Source of the DNA: Lichenostomus cassidix
Lineage: Eukaryota > Chordata > Aves > Passeriformes > Meliphagidae
Reading direction: 5' to 3'
Assembly (NCBI GenBank): GCA_008360975.2
Contig: CM039210.1
Location: forward strand, 6,326,293-6,390,292
DNA: 64,000 nucleotides
Shown here piece by piece: positions 63,543 through 64,000 of this stretch (the first letter of the stretch is position 1; each line of letters starts with the position of its first letter). Both the position numbers and the translations under genes were made by a program. The notes under the pieces were generated by a model. That model was not told the DNA's origin, ran no database searches, and saw nothing but the letters and a program-made list of their open reading frames with translations.

Positions 63543-64000
63543 TCTGGTGGTTTTGATTGGCCCAAAACATCAGCAAGGTATCTTTAACATCTAAGAGAAA
63601 TTTAAACCCCTCAGAAGCTGTTGTGGTGGGCTTGGGGAAGTGTCTGAGGAGTGGGGACTGGCACAAAGATTGCTCCTGTGTGTCCTGAGTGAAAGTTCTG
63701 GAAGTTTTTCACCAAGTCCAGCAGAGCCAATCTCTGATGGCTCTGAGAGTGATGGACATGGTGCTGGCCAAGTTTGGGCCAATTAGAGGTGCTAGTTAAG
63801 CCTCTGTGAAAACATATTTAAGAAGAAATTAAAACAAGGTAGGCACGCACTTCTTTGTAGGGTAGTTAGAAGAGGAGGAGGAGGTGGAGGTAAAAATATG
63901 TAAAGGGAAAACAGCATGGAGACACCAAGGTCAGTGGAGAAGGTGGGGGAGGAGGTGCTCCAGGCGCCGGAGCTGAAAACCCTCTGCTAGCTGTGGTGAA
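63543..64000 (+). mobile_element. ERV-L-like LTR, truncated by the window edge
   Basis: Plus-strand copy of the block found inverted at about 40140-40593, beginning at TGGTGGTTTTGATTGG and running past the window end. GAGGAGGAGGAGGTGG and GTGAAAACATATTTAAG are hallmarks shared by both copies. It cuts ERV-10 just after TM. Confidence 0.8.

Overview
The window looks like a gene-poor, repeat-saturated piece of a bird genome. I recognise no host protein gene, tRNA or rRNA. Nearly everything from about 3.5 kb to the end is endogenous retrovirus (ERV), apart from one CR1-type LINE at 41.0-42.9 kb. The mix suggests a bird, probably a songbird: CR1, tRNA-Trp primer sites, alpharetrovirus-like envelopes joined to dUTPase-bearing betaretrovirus-like pol genes, and long ERV-L-type LTRs. 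The density of near-full-length proviruses would fit a W chromosome or pericentromeric block, but that is inference only.

I number the proviruses from left to right. ERV-1 (+, gamma type) is an env TM tail and 3' LTR ending at 5286; it sits in ERV-2 (+), a TM tail and 3' LTR ending at 5914. ERV-3 (-, gamma type) is the old host: pol at 5.9-7.1 kb, protease and gag at 20.8-21.8 kb, and leader, primer site and 5' LTR at 40.6-41.0 kb. ERV-4 (+, 7137-20771, 6-bp duplication CCCATC) splits ERV-3 and is itself split by ERV-5 (-, gamma type, up to 17155, next to a 500-N gap). ERV-6 (+, 23326-39651, duplication CTCTGC) lies in an inverted ERV-L-like LTR that also splits ERV-3. ERV-6 is split in integrase by ERV-7 (-, 28914-37205, duplication TGGAAG), an env-less element whose own LTR holds another LTR.

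Right of the CR1, ERV-8 (+, gamma type, about 44.9-48.8 kb, RT deleted) is followed by ERV-9 (-, gamma type, about 48.8-54.4 kb). ERV-9 is entered by ERV-10 (+, betaretrovirus type, 54369 to about 63542). An ERV-L-type LTR runs off the right edge. At least fifteen solo LTRs are scattered through these proviruses; most have 4-, 5- or 6-bp target-site duplications that I could read directly, so much of the insertion order can be reconstructed.

Functional logic that is still visible: LTRs with TATA-like and poly(A) signals, primer sites, polypurine tracts, gag-pro -1 slippery heptamers (GGGAAAC in four elements), gag-pol stop-codon contexts (TGA-CGG and TAA-CGG in the two gamma elements), DTGA/DSG proteases, YMDD/YVDD polymerases, DDE integrases and CX6CC TM motifs. 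Most genes carry stops or frameshifts. Exceptions include the 346-codon integrase frame of ERV-7 and a 224-codon Cys-rich frame between integrase and env of ERV-4, which I flag as the best candidate for something undescribed. No gene is restored or joined here; breaks are described by position.
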